33,599 nucleotides of DNA from Thermoguttaceae bacterium. Its GTDB lineage: Bacteria > Planctomycetota > Planctomycetia > Pirellulales > Thermoguttaceae. Made by a program: the position numbers and the translations under genes. The stretch is taken from assembly GCA_017408405.1 (NCBI GenBank), contig JAFQUP010000148.1:1-33599 (forward strand), read 5' to 3'. This document shows positions 1 to 8,751 of this stretch, one piece after another. Under the pieces are notes generated by a model that did not search any database, was not told the origin of the DNA, and saw nothing but the letters and a program-made list of their open reading frames with translations. Position 1 is the stretch's first letter. Every line of letters begins with the position of its first letter.

Positions 1-1
1 C

Positions 2-1243
2 ACAGCCAACAGCCGCACGTACAATAATGGAGCCAGATTTTCCCGCTCGTACCTGAATCTGCGCCGATTCGTGCGGGGACACACGATCGAATCGGACGTT
101 CATCTCCTTTCTCCGCGTGAGTTCCACGTTTCCACGACGCGGCTTTTCCAGACGCTCAGAAATGATCCGGCAGGACATTACGGAGTTGCGGAAATGCTTT
201 CCCCGGAGGACTGGGACCGCCTGACGACCTGGGTCGACATGAACACGCCGTTCCACGGAACGTGGGTCGAGATCAGCGGCAGTCAGCGAACAGACCGGCT
301 GGCGCGTCTGCGGGAAGACCTGCGGCAAATGTACGGCGGCACGGTTCAGGATCAGGAAGGGATTTGGAATCCGTATGTTCCCGGAGCGGTCAAACCGGTG
401 CTTCCTCCCAAAGAGAAGATCGACGCAGGGATCCTGACGCGCAAAGCAGCTCCGCCAGTCCCGGAGATCGTGCTTCAGGAAACGTTTGACTCGCAAAAGG
501 CACGGACGGTCACGCTGCCAAACGATGAGACGCTCGAATTCGTTTACGTGCCCCGCGGGACGCTCAACGGTCAAGCCGTCGGCGGGTTCTGGATGAGCCG
601 AACAGAAGTGACCAACGCACAGTTCCACGCCTTCGATCCGCAGCACGACAGCCGGTACGAGTTTGGCGACTTCCTCGTCTTCAGTCTGGAGGATCGCGGA
701 TTCCAGACCGACGGTGACGCGCAGCCGGTCATCCGCGTTTCGTGCCGACAGGCGGAGGAGTTCTGCCGGTGGGTCACGCAGCTTCTGGAAAAGGAGAACG
801 GCGCGGTCTGCTCGCTCCCGACGGATCTGGAATGGACGTACGCGGCGAGAGCCGGTTCAGCGAACAGGCAGTTCTTCTACGGCGGGCCGGACGATGATTT
901 CAGTCCATTCGCCAACCTTTCGGACCTGACGAACCACGAGATGCCGACGTACGCGCCATGGAAACTCCCCTCCGACGCGGTACCGCCCTGGCGTCCGGCA
1001 GACACGCGGTTCAACGATTCCGCGCGAGCAACGGCAAATACCGCCTCCTACCGTCCCAACGCCTGGGGCCTGTTCGACGTCCACGGCAATGCAGCCGAGT
1101 GGCTAAACTGCGAAGGAGAAACTGCCCTGGCAGCCGGCGGCTCGTTCAATTCCCGCCCGTCGGAAAGCACGTTTCATTCCAGAGTCCCGTACCCCAAAAA
1201 CCAGCCGGTCTACGACGTCGGTTTCCGGGTGATTCTGAAATAG
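2..1243 (+). CDS. FGE-sulfatase (SUMF1/EgtB/PvdO-like) domain protein, 5' partial
   Basis: The frame is open from the window edge, so the gene starts upstream; the GTG at position 71 is internal. The first ~100 residues (motifs GHYGV, WDRL, PFHGTW) resemble the end of the large planctomycete proteins annotated as HzsA-related or SUMF1-fused. From about position 530 a formylglycine-generating-enzyme-type fold follows: a Trp-Met-Ser-x-x-Glu-Val-Thr-Asn start, then PTDLEWTYAARAG (family form: PTEAEWEYAARGG), then WGLFDVHGNAAEW, then GGSFNSRPSE, and a closing GFRVI. In the family this fold serves FGE enzymes, EgtB-like iron enzymes and many non-catalytic binding modules. I cannot see the paired FGE cysteines, so formylglycine synthesis is not supported. 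The fold is confident, the function is not. Transcription ends at the hairpin pair just downstream. Confidence 0.75.
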   Translation, partial: TANSRTYNNGARFSRSYLNLRRFVRGHTIESDVHLLSPREFHVSTTRLFQTLRNDPAGHYGVAEMLSPEDWDRLTTWVDMNTPFHGTWVEISGSQRTDRLARLREDLRQMYGGTVQDQEGIWNPYVPGAVKPVLPPKEKIDAGILTRKAAPPVPEIVLQETFDSQKARTVTLPNDETLEFVYVPRGTLNGQAVGGFWMSRTEVTNAQFHAFDPQHDSRYEFGDFLVFSLEDRGFQTDGDAQPVIRVSCRQAEEFCRWVTQLLEKENGAVCSLPTDLEWTYAARAGSANRQFFYGGPDDDFSPFANLSDLTNHEMPTYAPWKLPSDAVPPWRPADTRFNDSARATANTASYRPNAWGLFDVHGNAAEWLNCEGETALAAGGSFNSRPSESTFHSRVPYPKNQPVYDVGFRVILK

Positions 1244-1274
1244 CGCGTCAACTGGTTTCAGAGTAAGATTCACG

Positions 1275-1315
1275 AGAAAAAGGGCGGTTGGAGCCGCCCT
1301 TGAGATTAAAATCTC
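1275..1315. terminator. Bidirectional terminator between convergent genes
   Basis: A 7-bp GC-rich stem (AGGGCGG at 1281-1287 with CCGCCCT at 1294-1300) is followed by a second, AT-rich palindrome (GAGATT/AATCTC, 1302-1315). The minus-strand transcript has a U-run directly after the first stem (plus-strand AAAAA at 1277-1281), so the clearest termination is for the cytochrome gene. The plus strand has a T-run at 1322-1328 after the second stem. It sits in a 94-nt gap between converging genes. Confidence 0.7.
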
Positions 1316-1337
1316 CCAATCATTTTTTGAGTTTCGT

Positions 1338-3347
1338 TTAAATCGAAAGCAGATACTCGATTAAATCTTTTCTCTCCTGTTCAGAAAGTTTCTCGAAGTT
1401 TCCGTCGGTTTCGCCATGCCTTCCTTCCCAGAGGAGTTCCTCAAGAGTAAGGTATCGGCCGTCGTGAAGGTAAGGAGCCGTTCGGAAGGTTTCGATCAGT
1501 GACGGCGTGTCGAACATTCCGTCAAAGTCAGATTCATTTTGCGTTCCGACATCATGCATTTTCATGTCGGTAAAGTATTTTCCGTGATGGCAGGAAGAAC
1601 AGCCGGTTTTTGGACTGAGGAAGAGCCTCTTTCCCCGTTTCGCGGCCTCAGTCAGCGTGCCGTCGGGATTCAGGGCGATTCCCGGCACGGGTTTGAGAGC
1701 TTTCAGATAGTTATCCACGTCGCAGTATTCCGGCTCCGTCATCTTTTTGAAGTGAATGTGAATAAATCCCGCGCGGGTAGCGGTTTCGCCATCCTCACGC
1801 ACGCCGGTGATCATATTCGGCGGAGTCTCGTGCGAAAAGAGCATGCTCTTCGTATTTTTATGGTTTTCCACGCCGTCATTCAGCAGATCCCAGTTCATTC
1901 CGTCCACGCGCGCGTCCGGATGACACGTGACGCAGGAATGCCAATGCTCCAAAGCCCTTTCTCCATCAAAAAAGGCAATCATTCCTCGCCGGATTGAATC
2001 CGGGACAGGAGCAGGCCCCAGCGGAAGAATGGCCGGCCTGGTTTCTGTGAGCGCGAACGCGGTTTGCCATTCCAGACCGAGTTCTGATTTTTGGACGCGA
2101 TCTGGAGCCTCAATTCGGTCAAAAACAGCCAAATTATCGCTGAAATATCCGCCGAGGACCGTTTTCTTTTCACTCATGGCGAGAGCGTGAATCCCTGAAA
2201 GTTCCGGAATTTTCACGCGAACGAGCGTCGGTGAGAAGGAGCCGACGCCGAAGAAAAAGACGTAATTTGGATTTACCGTGTTCATGTCGCGAAACATTCG
2301 CTCGGTAAGTTCGTTCATGCCGACGAATCCAACTTCTCGATTACCGCCGATCGCTATCGCGAGAAGTTTTCCGTCCGGCGAAACCTGAATACTCCATGGA
2401 TTCGTCAGTCCCTGCTGAAAATCGTCAATGAGGTAAGTGCACGTACCGTTTCGCTCACGATCAAAAATGGTGAATCCGTTTCGATTCGTCCACCCTCCGA
2501 AAAGCTGGGACGTGATGGTTCGGTGATTTCCGTGAGTATGAACCATAAAAACGTATTTCCCGTCAGGTGAGACGGAAATGTCGCGGAGGCTCCCGCAGCC
2601 GTCCGGAAGCTGGCGGTTTTCGATGGTTTCCTTTTCGGTGTCCAGAATACTGAAGCAGCATGAAACCGTGGGACCGTTCGAGCGGGAAAGAGGAAGCAGA
2701 TTCGCGATAAAGATCTGGCTTTCGTCAGGAGTAATCGCCATTGAAACGGGTTCGCGAACGACTGGCAGCGTCTTTTTCAAAACGGTTTCAAATGGAATAC
2801 TCGCGGGTGAGTCGGGATTGCCTTCCGGAGAACGCGAGAGGTCCAGGAGAAGAATGTCTCCGTGAAAACGTCTGGAAACGTAAAGAATGTTCCGCTTTGG
2901 CGAAAACGCCGTACCCCACGGAGAATGCATTCCGGTCCAGCGGCGATTGATTTTGCGAGCGGAAAGGTCAATTTCAATGACTTCGCCATTCAGGTCGCCG
3001 CACGTGACGAAAAGGCGATTCCCGGAACGAAACATTCTGTTGGGAGTCGTGCCCAAAGAAACGGACTGAAGGATTTCACCCCTGGAAAGCGAAACGAAAT
3101 CAAGACGGCAGGCATCAAGTTCCATGACGCATAATTCGTCGTCAGTCACGAAAAACATGGATTCGGGACCAAGCCAGGCCGGGTCACGAGAAGAATCCGC
3201 CGGCGTCAAATCGGCAGATGGTGCCGCGTTCGCGATTTCCACGGAAATAAACGTCAGAAAAAAAAGGCAAAAGCCAAGAAGCGCGCTCGGACAAAGGCCG
3301 GGACTGCCGAAATTTAAACGGAAAGCAGGGTATTTCATGGAATTCAT
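1338..3347 (-). CDS. Secreted beta-propeller / di-haem cytochrome c peroxidase-like protein
   Basis: A predicted exported redox protein of 669 residues. The N-terminus has a signal peptide (hydrophobic ALLGFCLFFLTFISV, then a small-residue cleavage zone near ANAAPSA). Residues ~45-430 show YVTN/WD40-like propeller repeats, such as 'SPDGKYVFMVHTHGN' and 'SPDGKLLAIAIGG'. The C-terminal third carries two haem c sites, CVTCH at 472-476 and CSSCH at 583-587, and the phrase TPSLIETFRTAPYLHDGR, which is typical of the di-haem cytochrome c peroxidase/MauG superfamily. The likely place is the periplasm or cell surface, and the likely role electron transfer or peroxide chemistry; the substrate is unknown. 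The start offers ATG at 3347 or 3338 and neither has a clear ribosome site. It is transcribed away from the GTPase operon, from the AT-rich divergent region. Confidence 0.85.
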   Translation of the reverse strand: MNSMKYPAFRLNFGSPGLCPSALLGFCLFFLTFISVEIANAAPSADLTPADSSRDPAWLGPESMFFVTDDELCVMELDACRLDFVSLSRGEILQSVSLGTTPNRMFRSGNRLFVTCGDLNGEVIEIDLSARKINRRWTGMHSPWGTAFSPKRNILYVSRRFHGDILLLDLSRSPEGNPDSPASIPFETVLKKTLPVVREPVSMAITPDESQIFIANLLPLSRSNGPTVSCCFSILDTEKETIENRQLPDGCGSLRDISVSPDGKYVFMVHTHGNHRTITSQLFGGWTNRNGFTIFDRERNGTCTYLIDDFQQGLTNPWSIQVSPDGKLLAIAIGGNREVGFVGMNELTERMFRDMNTVNPNYVFFFGVGSFSPTLVRVKIPELSGIHALAMSEKKTVLGGYFSDNLAVFDRIEAPDRVQKSELGLEWQTAFALTETRPAILPLGPAPVPDSIRRGMIAFFDGERALEHWHSCVTCHPDARVDGMNWDLLNDGVENHKNTKSMLFSHETPPNMITGVREDGETATRAGFIHIHFKKMTEPEYCDVDNYLKALKPVPGIALNPDGTLTEAAKRGKRLFLSPKTGCSSCHHGKYFTDMKMHDVGTQNESDFDGMFDTPSLIETFRTAPYLHDGRYLTLEELLWEGRHGETDGNFEKLSEQERKDLIEYLLSI

Positions 3348-3726
3348 TGGGGTGAGAGTTAATGCTTGAAATAAAAGAAAACTGTTTCCTGAATTTTACC
3401 CGATTCAGTTAAAAAAGCAAGAGGGGGAGAGGAACTTTCGCGTTTTGGGACCGATTTTTTTCGGATTTAATTCTCCGCGTATCATTTTCTAAAAGAATTT
3501 GTCATTAAAGTCAGCCATTTTCTAAAATTTGAATTTTTGAGTGCCTTAAAAGGGTTTTTACCGGAAAAAACTCTAAATTTTGGAAAAAAAGGAATAAAAT
3601 TGGATGATTTTATGTGGAAAGTATTTGACATTTCGCGTGAAATAGTTTATCATATGAAAATAATGAGACATTTTTGCTGGGGGAAGGTGTCCCTCCGCGC
3701 GTTTTAAATTGGAAAATTTCACCCTC
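3348..3726. other. AT-rich divergent intergenic region
   Basis: This 379-nt stretch separates the minus-strand cytochrome gene from the plus-strand GTPase operon. It is markedly A/T-rich with many A and T runs, and I see no coding frame with family-like sequence. It holds one strong plus-strand promoter (3625-3653). I could not identify an equally good minus-strand promoter for the cytochrome gene. After the promoter comes a ~65-nt leader containing GGGGGAAGG at 3679-3687, which is too far from either candidate start to act as a standard ribosome site. Confidence 0.6.
3625..3653 (+). promoter_or_regulatory. Sigma70-type promoter of the GTPase operon
   Basis: TTGACA at 3625-3630, a 17-nt spacer, then TATCAT at 3648-3653. 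This is a perfect -35 and a 5/6 -10 box at optimal spacing. The predicted start is near 3660, about 65 nt upstream of the GTPase ATG at 3727. No promoter of comparable quality is seen inside the operon before 20465, so this is probably the main driver. Confidence 0.75.
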
Positions 3727-6180
3727 ATGACCAAGATTCATTTGAACTTTTTGAAATACGTTTTCGGCAGCTTCCTGCTTCTTTCAGCCCTGATTCCTTG
3801 GAGTAATCCCTCCCGCCTGCTGGCTGAAAACGCGGACAGTCAGAGTCCCAATGGAACATCCGCGTCCGTCTCTTCCGGTAATTTGGCCGTTGAGGAGGCC
3901 CAGAGCGGGGTTAATCCTTCTTCCGGGGAGAAAACCGCGGCGGAAAATCTTCAAACTCTGCCCGCGAAACCAAAAAATCAAACCGAACTTGATGAGGAAA
4001 AACGCAGACTCGCTGAGCGGAACGCGACCGGGGAAAATCTCGTGACGGACCTTAAGCTTGAGGCGACTGAAACTCTCCAGCTCAACGAGGAGCAGTTGGA
4101 AGACGCGCGAAACGTTTCAGAAAGTTTTACGCGAAAATTCCTTGAAACTTCCACTTTGCGCGCGAAGAATGAATTTTTGGAAAAAGAAAACATTTTCCTG
4201 TCGGAAGCCGGCGCGGAAAATGGCGGTTTCAGCCGTTTTCTGGCTCAAATCGGCGCCTTGGAGAACGCGGAGCTTGATGAATACGCGCCGATCGTTTCCC
4301 GCATCCTTCAGGAAGGAACGGCTCCGGCCGCGGAAAATCTTGACGAAATTCGTGCCGGCCTCACGAACGAAACCGCCCGGCGTCAGAGAATATGGGAGGA
4401 TCTCCATCAGACTCTCGTTGAACGTGAGTTTCTCCGTTTCGAACTTCAGTCCAATCGCCATATTGTCACGCAGCTCGCCTCAATGTTCAGCATGGATAAA
4501 CGATGGTTTTGGCTCCTCGGCGTTTTCGCTTTTGGCGCCTTAATCCTCGCCGACTGGCATGACCGCAGACATGAAATCCGCCGCTGGCTGAACGGCGGTC
4601 GGGCACGGCAGATGAAACTGGCGCAAATTTTGACCGGCTGCTTCATTTTTCTCGTCAGCATGACGCTCATTTCCTTCTTGATGGGAGAAACCATTTACCG
4701 CGCCATGCTGAACATGACCTTTCACAGCACGGATCCGCGCGCGGTTTACGAACAGTACGAAAGTGATTTTGAAAAAGAAGCGAAATCTCTGAATGTCAAA
4801 ATTGAAAAAGCTGAAAACCAGCTTGAAAAAAACCGAAAACTTTGGACCAAAGCCGCGTCTGAAAGAATTGACGGCGCGGAAGTTTTCATGAAAACGTGGG
4901 AAAATTGGCGTGACTCCATTCAGGAAATCTCGGTCCAGAGTGAAATTCTGGCCGGAGTGAATCGCCAAATCATCCTTGACGAGAAGAGCCTGAACGACAT
5001 TAATGCCCAAATGGCTTCGGTTTCCGGCGACACGCTTTTCTTCCTGCGCGTGAAGCATTTGGTACGTTTTCTCCTTGGTCTGCTCCTGACACTCGGAACT
5101 TTTTTGGGAATTGCCTGTTTTTGGAGTGAGGTCCACGCGCGGCTTCGGAAAACCTCGAACATTTGCCCGCACTGCCTGTCCGCGAACACGCTTCAGCCCT
5201 GCGATGAAAATGGTCTTCAGATGCCGGCTGGCGCCAAAAGCCGAATGGTCCTCTGCACCAAAATGGTTCAGGAAAATCCCTACGAAGTTTGCGGCTACCG
5301 TTTTGACGCGTCACTTCGGCCTCTGACAAAACTTTCTTTTCCTACGCTCGGAATCCCCCAGGTCGGCAAAACGCACTGGCTGACGATGCTTTACTGGGAA
5401 ATCAAAAACCATTACTATCCGAAACTTGGATTTTCATGTGTCCACTCCAGCGTAACCGAAGAAATGGATCGCCGGGTTGAGGAGATCATGACGTATCGCA
5501 TGGGAACCGCCGCTACGCAGCGCGACAGTATTCCGCTTCCGCTGGTCCTTAAGTACCGCGACAGAGATCCTTTGGGAAAGAGCGACATTCTCGCGGATAT
5601 TTTCGATTATTCCGGTGAAATCACGACCGACGCCGCCTGCGACGATTATCGCCGTGAACGCGCGCTCAAGAGTGAAGGTTTCCTCTTCTTTTTGGATCCA
5701 ACGTTCCCATGGCAGCCGCAGGCTGAGGCGCTTAAGCGTTTCCGCAGAGACCTCAAAGCCGTTAAAGGCCTGCGCGGAAAAGAATCGCTTCATCTTCCAA
5801 TCGCGATCTGTTTGACAAAAATTGACCTTTTGCCGCTGGTGAAGGCTCTGGGTGAGAATGCTGAAAGTGAGGCCATTCGTTTTTACGAAGAGCTGGGACG
5901 AATTGATCCCACGGGTTTGGCAATGAATCGCTCGGTCATTGACCAGCGCAGCGCGCTGACGGATGAGCTGCGCAAAAAAATATGGCCTGACTGGGACATG
6001 GAGGCGCAGGTAAATGATCTGTTCGGAGGCCGTTTTAAATTTTTCCCGCTCACGCCGGTCGGTCTCGACGGCGTTGGCGAGGCGGACCTTCGCCAAAGAA
6101 CCATCGCTCCGTTCGGTCTGGTTGAGCCGCTGACGTGGCTTCTGGAAATGAGCGGTTACCCAACTTTGGACACGAAATAA
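3727..6180 (+). CDS. Membrane zinc-ribbon GTPase (DO-GTPase2-like, TRAFAC-type)
   Basis: 817 residues from the ATG at 3727; a TTG at 3709 would add six. The ATG starts a clean signal-anchor (FLKYVFGSFLLLSALIPW). Layout: residues 40-255 acidic, coiled, extracytoplasmic; membrane spans near 260-277, 298-320 and 446-468; a 125-residue coiled loop between the last two; then cytoplasmic cysteines (CPHC 480-483, C492, C510, C522) forming a zinc ribbon; then a GTPase domain with P-loop GIPQVGKT (542-549), DYSGE (G3, 627-631) and TKID (G4, 697-700). The basic loop 280-297 supports this topology. A zinc ribbon ahead of such a P-loop, next to a GAP1-like gene, matches the DO-GTPase2 family of predicted NTP-dependent conflict systems. 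The membrane half is unusual, to my knowledge. It is the first gene of the operon. GTPase is confident, the family name moderately so. Confidence 0.85.
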   Translation: MTKIHLNFLKYVFGSFLLLSALIPWSNPSRLLAENADSQSPNGTSASVSSGNLAVEEAQSGVNPSSGEKTAAENLQTLPAKPKNQTELDEEKRRLAERNATGENLVTDLKLEATETLQLNEEQLEDARNVSESFTRKFLETSTLRAKNEFLEKENIFLSEAGAENGGFSRFLAQIGALENAELDEYAPIVSRILQEGTAPAAENLDEIRAGLTNETARRQRIWEDLHQTLVEREFLRFELQSNRHIVTQLASMFSMDKRWFWLLGVFAFGALILADWHDRRHEIRRWLNGGRARQMKLAQILTGCFIFLVSMTLISFLMGETIYRAMLNMTFHSTDPRAVYEQYESDFEKEAKSLNVKIEKAENQLEKNRKLWTKAASERIDGAEVFMKTWENWRDSIQEISVQSEILAGVNRQIILDEKSLNDINAQMASVSGDTLFFLRVKHLVRFLLGLLLTLGTFLGIACFWSEVHARLRKTSNICPHCLSANTLQPCDENGLQMPAGAKSRMVLCTKMVQENPYEVCGYRFDASLRPLTKLSFPTLGIPQVGKTHWLTMLYWEIKNHYYPKLGFSCVHSSVTEEMDRRVEEIMTYRMGTAATQRDSIPLPLVLKYRDRDPLGKSDILADIFDYSGEITTDAACDDYRRERALKSEGFLFFLDPTFPWQPQAEALKRFRRDLKAVKGLRGKESLHLPIAICLTKIDLLPLVKALGENAESEAIRFYEELGRIDPTGLAMNRSVIDQRSALTDELRKKIWPDWDMEAQVNDLFGGRFKFFPLTPVGLDGVGEADLRQRTIAPFGLVEPLTWLLEMSGYPTLDTK

Positions 6181-6277
6181 CGTATTTTTCTGAAAACTGT
6201 TTGTTCCTTTTGGAAATTTGGGGGCAGTTTTCGCGGGAGTCCGGAAGTTCCCCGGATCAGAAAAAACTTGTCATTAA

Positions 6278-6297
6278 ATTAAATTGAATTAAATTGA
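6278..6297. repeat. Tandem A/T-rich 10-mer in the kinase leader
   Basis: ATTAAATTGA occurs twice back to back (6278-6287 and 6288-6297), with a partial copy just before (6273-6280), ending 9 nt ahead of the kinase ATG. No Shine-Dalgarno sequence precedes that ATG, so this unstructured A/T stretch probably serves as the ribosome landing zone. Confidence 0.5.
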
Positions 6298-6306
6298 AAG
6301 CAAAAT

Positions 6307-8628
6307 ATGCCTTGGCCGCTCGCTTCACATTTCAGTACGATGCTTCAAACGCCGCAATTCGCGTTTAAGGATCCAATTTTAAAAAAAGCAACGATTCTCC
6401 GAAACGCTCAGGGACAGCCGAAACCATGGGCCGGAGCGTTTGCCGTAGTCTATCAGGCGACACTTGAGAATGGAGAAAAGCGCGCGCTGCGTGTCTTTTC
6501 ATCCGAATCCGCCGAACGGCGTGAAAGGTACGAGCAAATCAGTCTCTATTTTCGTGAACATCCGCTGAAAGCTCTCGTGAATTTTGAATATCGTGAGTCG
6601 GCGGTGCGCTCGACGGATGGACGCTGGTATCCTTTGGTAATCATGGATTGGGTCGAAGGGCACACTCTTTTTCAGTGGGTTGAAAATCAGTGTCAGGAAG
6701 GGAACTCGCGCGCGCTGCGTTTGGCCGCCGACGTCTGGGCAAAAACGGTTCGTGAAATTGAGGAAGCCGGTATCGCGCACGGCGACTATCAGCAGGCGAA
6801 TATTTTGGTCACGGCAAACGGCCAAATGAAGCTGGTCGATTACGACTGCATGTGCGTGCCTTCACTGATGGGGAGAAGGAACCTTGAGATTGGCGTTGAG
6901 CCGTATCAGCATCCTGAAAGAGACGGCCAAACGCTGCTGTCGCCGACTCTGGACCGATTCTCCGCCATCATGATTTATCTCGCCCTGCGCGGTCTGGCGA
7001 CGGACGTGTCGCTTTGGCAAAAATACGTTCTTTCCCAGTCCTACGATAAACTTCTTTTCCGGAAAGAGGACATTCAAAGTCCCGACGACAGTTCACTGAT
7101 TCGGGATCTGCGTCACTCCTCTGACCAGGATGTTCGTGAAATTACGGAAATTCTGATTCGCAGCGCGCATCGTTCGCTCGCGGAAGTTCCGTCTCTTGAA
7201 TCTGTCGTCAGTCCAATTCGCCGCGTGGTTCCGTTAATTAAAGCGCAGCGCTGGCAGGAAGCGGTCGCGGTCATTCAGGAACTTCAGATTACTGAAATTC
7301 CCTCCGAGATGAAAGAGCTGGTTGAACGCGCGTACGAGGAATCGTGGAAGGAACGCGCGTTAAAGGATTTTCAGAATCTTCCCCAGGAAGTCAATGAAAA
7401 ATCGGACAGAATGTTTGCCCGCGTCTGCAATGACAAATTTCTCGAGCAGTTTCCTGTCCCTCCAAATACCAAATCGCGCGTTTTTGAGGCACGCTCTCGA
7501 GTTCAGCTTCTGGATCGCCTTGCTCAGCTCGTAAATCATTCCCGTCAGAATCTGGTTCTTGCCGGTGAGAGAACTATCGCGGCCATTGGAGCGCAATTTC
7601 CGTCTGATTACGCTTACGTAAATCGTCCGCGTGTCATTCAGGCGCAGAAAATCGTCAAATGCGTTGACGCTCTCATTCAGCGGATGGAAGAGCCGGAGCC
7701 GAACGAAATCCTGATCGCTGAAGCCTGGGCAAATGTGAAGAAAAACCGTTTTCAGGAACTTCTTAAAGATGAGCAGCGCATTCGGGCGGACCTTGCCGCT
7801 ATGCGCGCGCCGCGTGTTAAAGTCCTTGAGAGTTTCACCAAATCAACGCCTCTTGATTTGCTTGACCGCCAGATCCTCTCACTTTGGGACGAGAAGCTTT
7901 TTGAAGACTGTCCTCAAGTTCAAAAATACGAAAAACTCTACGATATCGCGCTCCGGCGCCGAGTCAAACTGGAAACGCTGTCAGAGGCGCTTGAGGCGAA
8001 TGACATTTCGGGAGTGGAATCACTTTTGGCGGATCCACTTCTGGCTCACTATCCATTTTCTGGCGAGCTTGGCGCCAGAATCCGCGCTAAAAAAGATCAA
8101 TGGACCCATTCTCAGGGAATGATTGGCGCCATGAATGCCGGTGACGGAGTTGAATTCCTGAAACTGTTTAACGTAAACGCTATTTTGCGCGACCCGGAAG
8201 TTTACGCGCCGATTTTTCCGCAAATGGAAGCGTGGATTCGGAGTTTTGTCCTTCCGCTTAACGCGATTGGTCTTCGGCCGGTTTTAGGCCGCGCCAGTCT
8301 CCTTCATGAAGAAAACGGCTCCATTTCCGCCCGCTGGAACTGGATGCATCCTAGATTTGGATCTTCCTGCGTTTTGGGCGTTTACGGAGGAAATCTTCTT
8401 GAAACGGACCGCCCGGAAGACATTCAGCTTGCTTTCGCGCGTGAAATTACCAGAAGTGAGTGGGAAAAAATGGGGAGTTTCTTCTCATTTCGCCCGCAGG
8501 CGGACTGGAATGGGATGGCCGTCATCGTTTGGGGTGTCGTGGATACGGGGTTCGTGAGGCTTTTCACTCCTCCTTTAGTCCTGGGAACCCTTGAAATCAA
8601 AAAGAAATCATGGTTTTCGTGGAAATGA
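6307..8628 (+). CDS. Serine/threonine protein kinase-like protein with long helical and C-terminal beta region
   Basis: 773 residues. Residues ~15-230 are a protein-kinase fold: a glycine-loop remnant WAGAFAVVY (41-49), a hinge MDWVEGHTLFQW, a catalytic loop HGDYQQANIL (HGD 158-160, Asn165) and a metal-binding DYD in place of DFG (178-180). The usual VAIK lysine is an arginine (R62, in RALRVF), while the catalytic Asp, Asn and metal Asp remain, so activity is possible but atypical. Residues ~240-640 are helical and charged. The last ~115 residues are Trp/beta-rich and look like a beta-sandwich, which is inference. Kinases with HGD loops sit beside vWA and PP2C genes in TerY-P triads, and both partners lie downstream here. 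The ATG at 6307 has no Shine-Dalgarno site. Confidence 0.82.
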   Translation: MPWPLASHFSTMLQTPQFAFKDPILKKATILRNAQGQPKPWAGAFAVVYQATLENGEKRALRVFSSESAERRERYEQISLYFREHPLKALVNFEYRESAVRSTDGRWYPLVIMDWVEGHTLFQWVENQCQEGNSRALRLAADVWAKTVREIEEAGIAHGDYQQANILVTANGQMKLVDYDCMCVPSLMGRRNLEIGVEPYQHPERDGQTLLSPTLDRFSAIMIYLALRGLATDVSLWQKYVLSQSYDKLLFRKEDIQSPDDSSLIRDLRHSSDQDVREITEILIRSAHRSLAEVPSLESVVSPIRRVVPLIKAQRWQEAVAVIQELQITEIPSEMKELVERAYEESWKERALKDFQNLPQEVNEKSDRMFARVCNDKFLEQFPVPPNTKSRVFEARSRVQLLDRLAQLVNHSRQNLVLAGERTIAAIGAQFPSDYAYVNRPRVIQAQKIVKCVDALIQRMEEPEPNEILIAEAWANVKKNRFQELLKDEQRIRADLAAMRAPRVKVLESFTKSTPLDLLDRQILSLWDEKLFEDCPQVQKYEKLYDIALRRRVKLETLSEALEANDISGVESLLADPLLAHYPFSGELGARIRAKKDQWTHSQGMIGAMNAGDGVEFLKLFNVNAILRDPEVYAPIFPQMEAWIRSFVLPLNAIGLRPVLGRASLLHEENGSISARWNWMHPRFGSSCVLGVYGGNLLETDRPEDIQLAFAREITRSEWEKMGSFFSFRPQADWNGMAVIVWGVVDTGFVRLFTPPLVLGTLEIKKKSWFSWK

Positions 8629-8751
8629 AGTTTTTCTTGAGTCTGAAAACGCGATTGGGGATAAATCGCGAAATTTGGGGAGGCCGCCAAGCCTGAGAAT
8701 GGTCAAGTGAGGAGCAGGGGAGCTTTCGCTTTTGATTTTAAGGAATGGAAC

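Noticed and set aside
8707..8751. GTG start for the GAP1-like gene
   Set aside because: The ATG at 8752 has AAGGA at 7 nt, and the conserved family start (HQFYFTHC) follows it directly.
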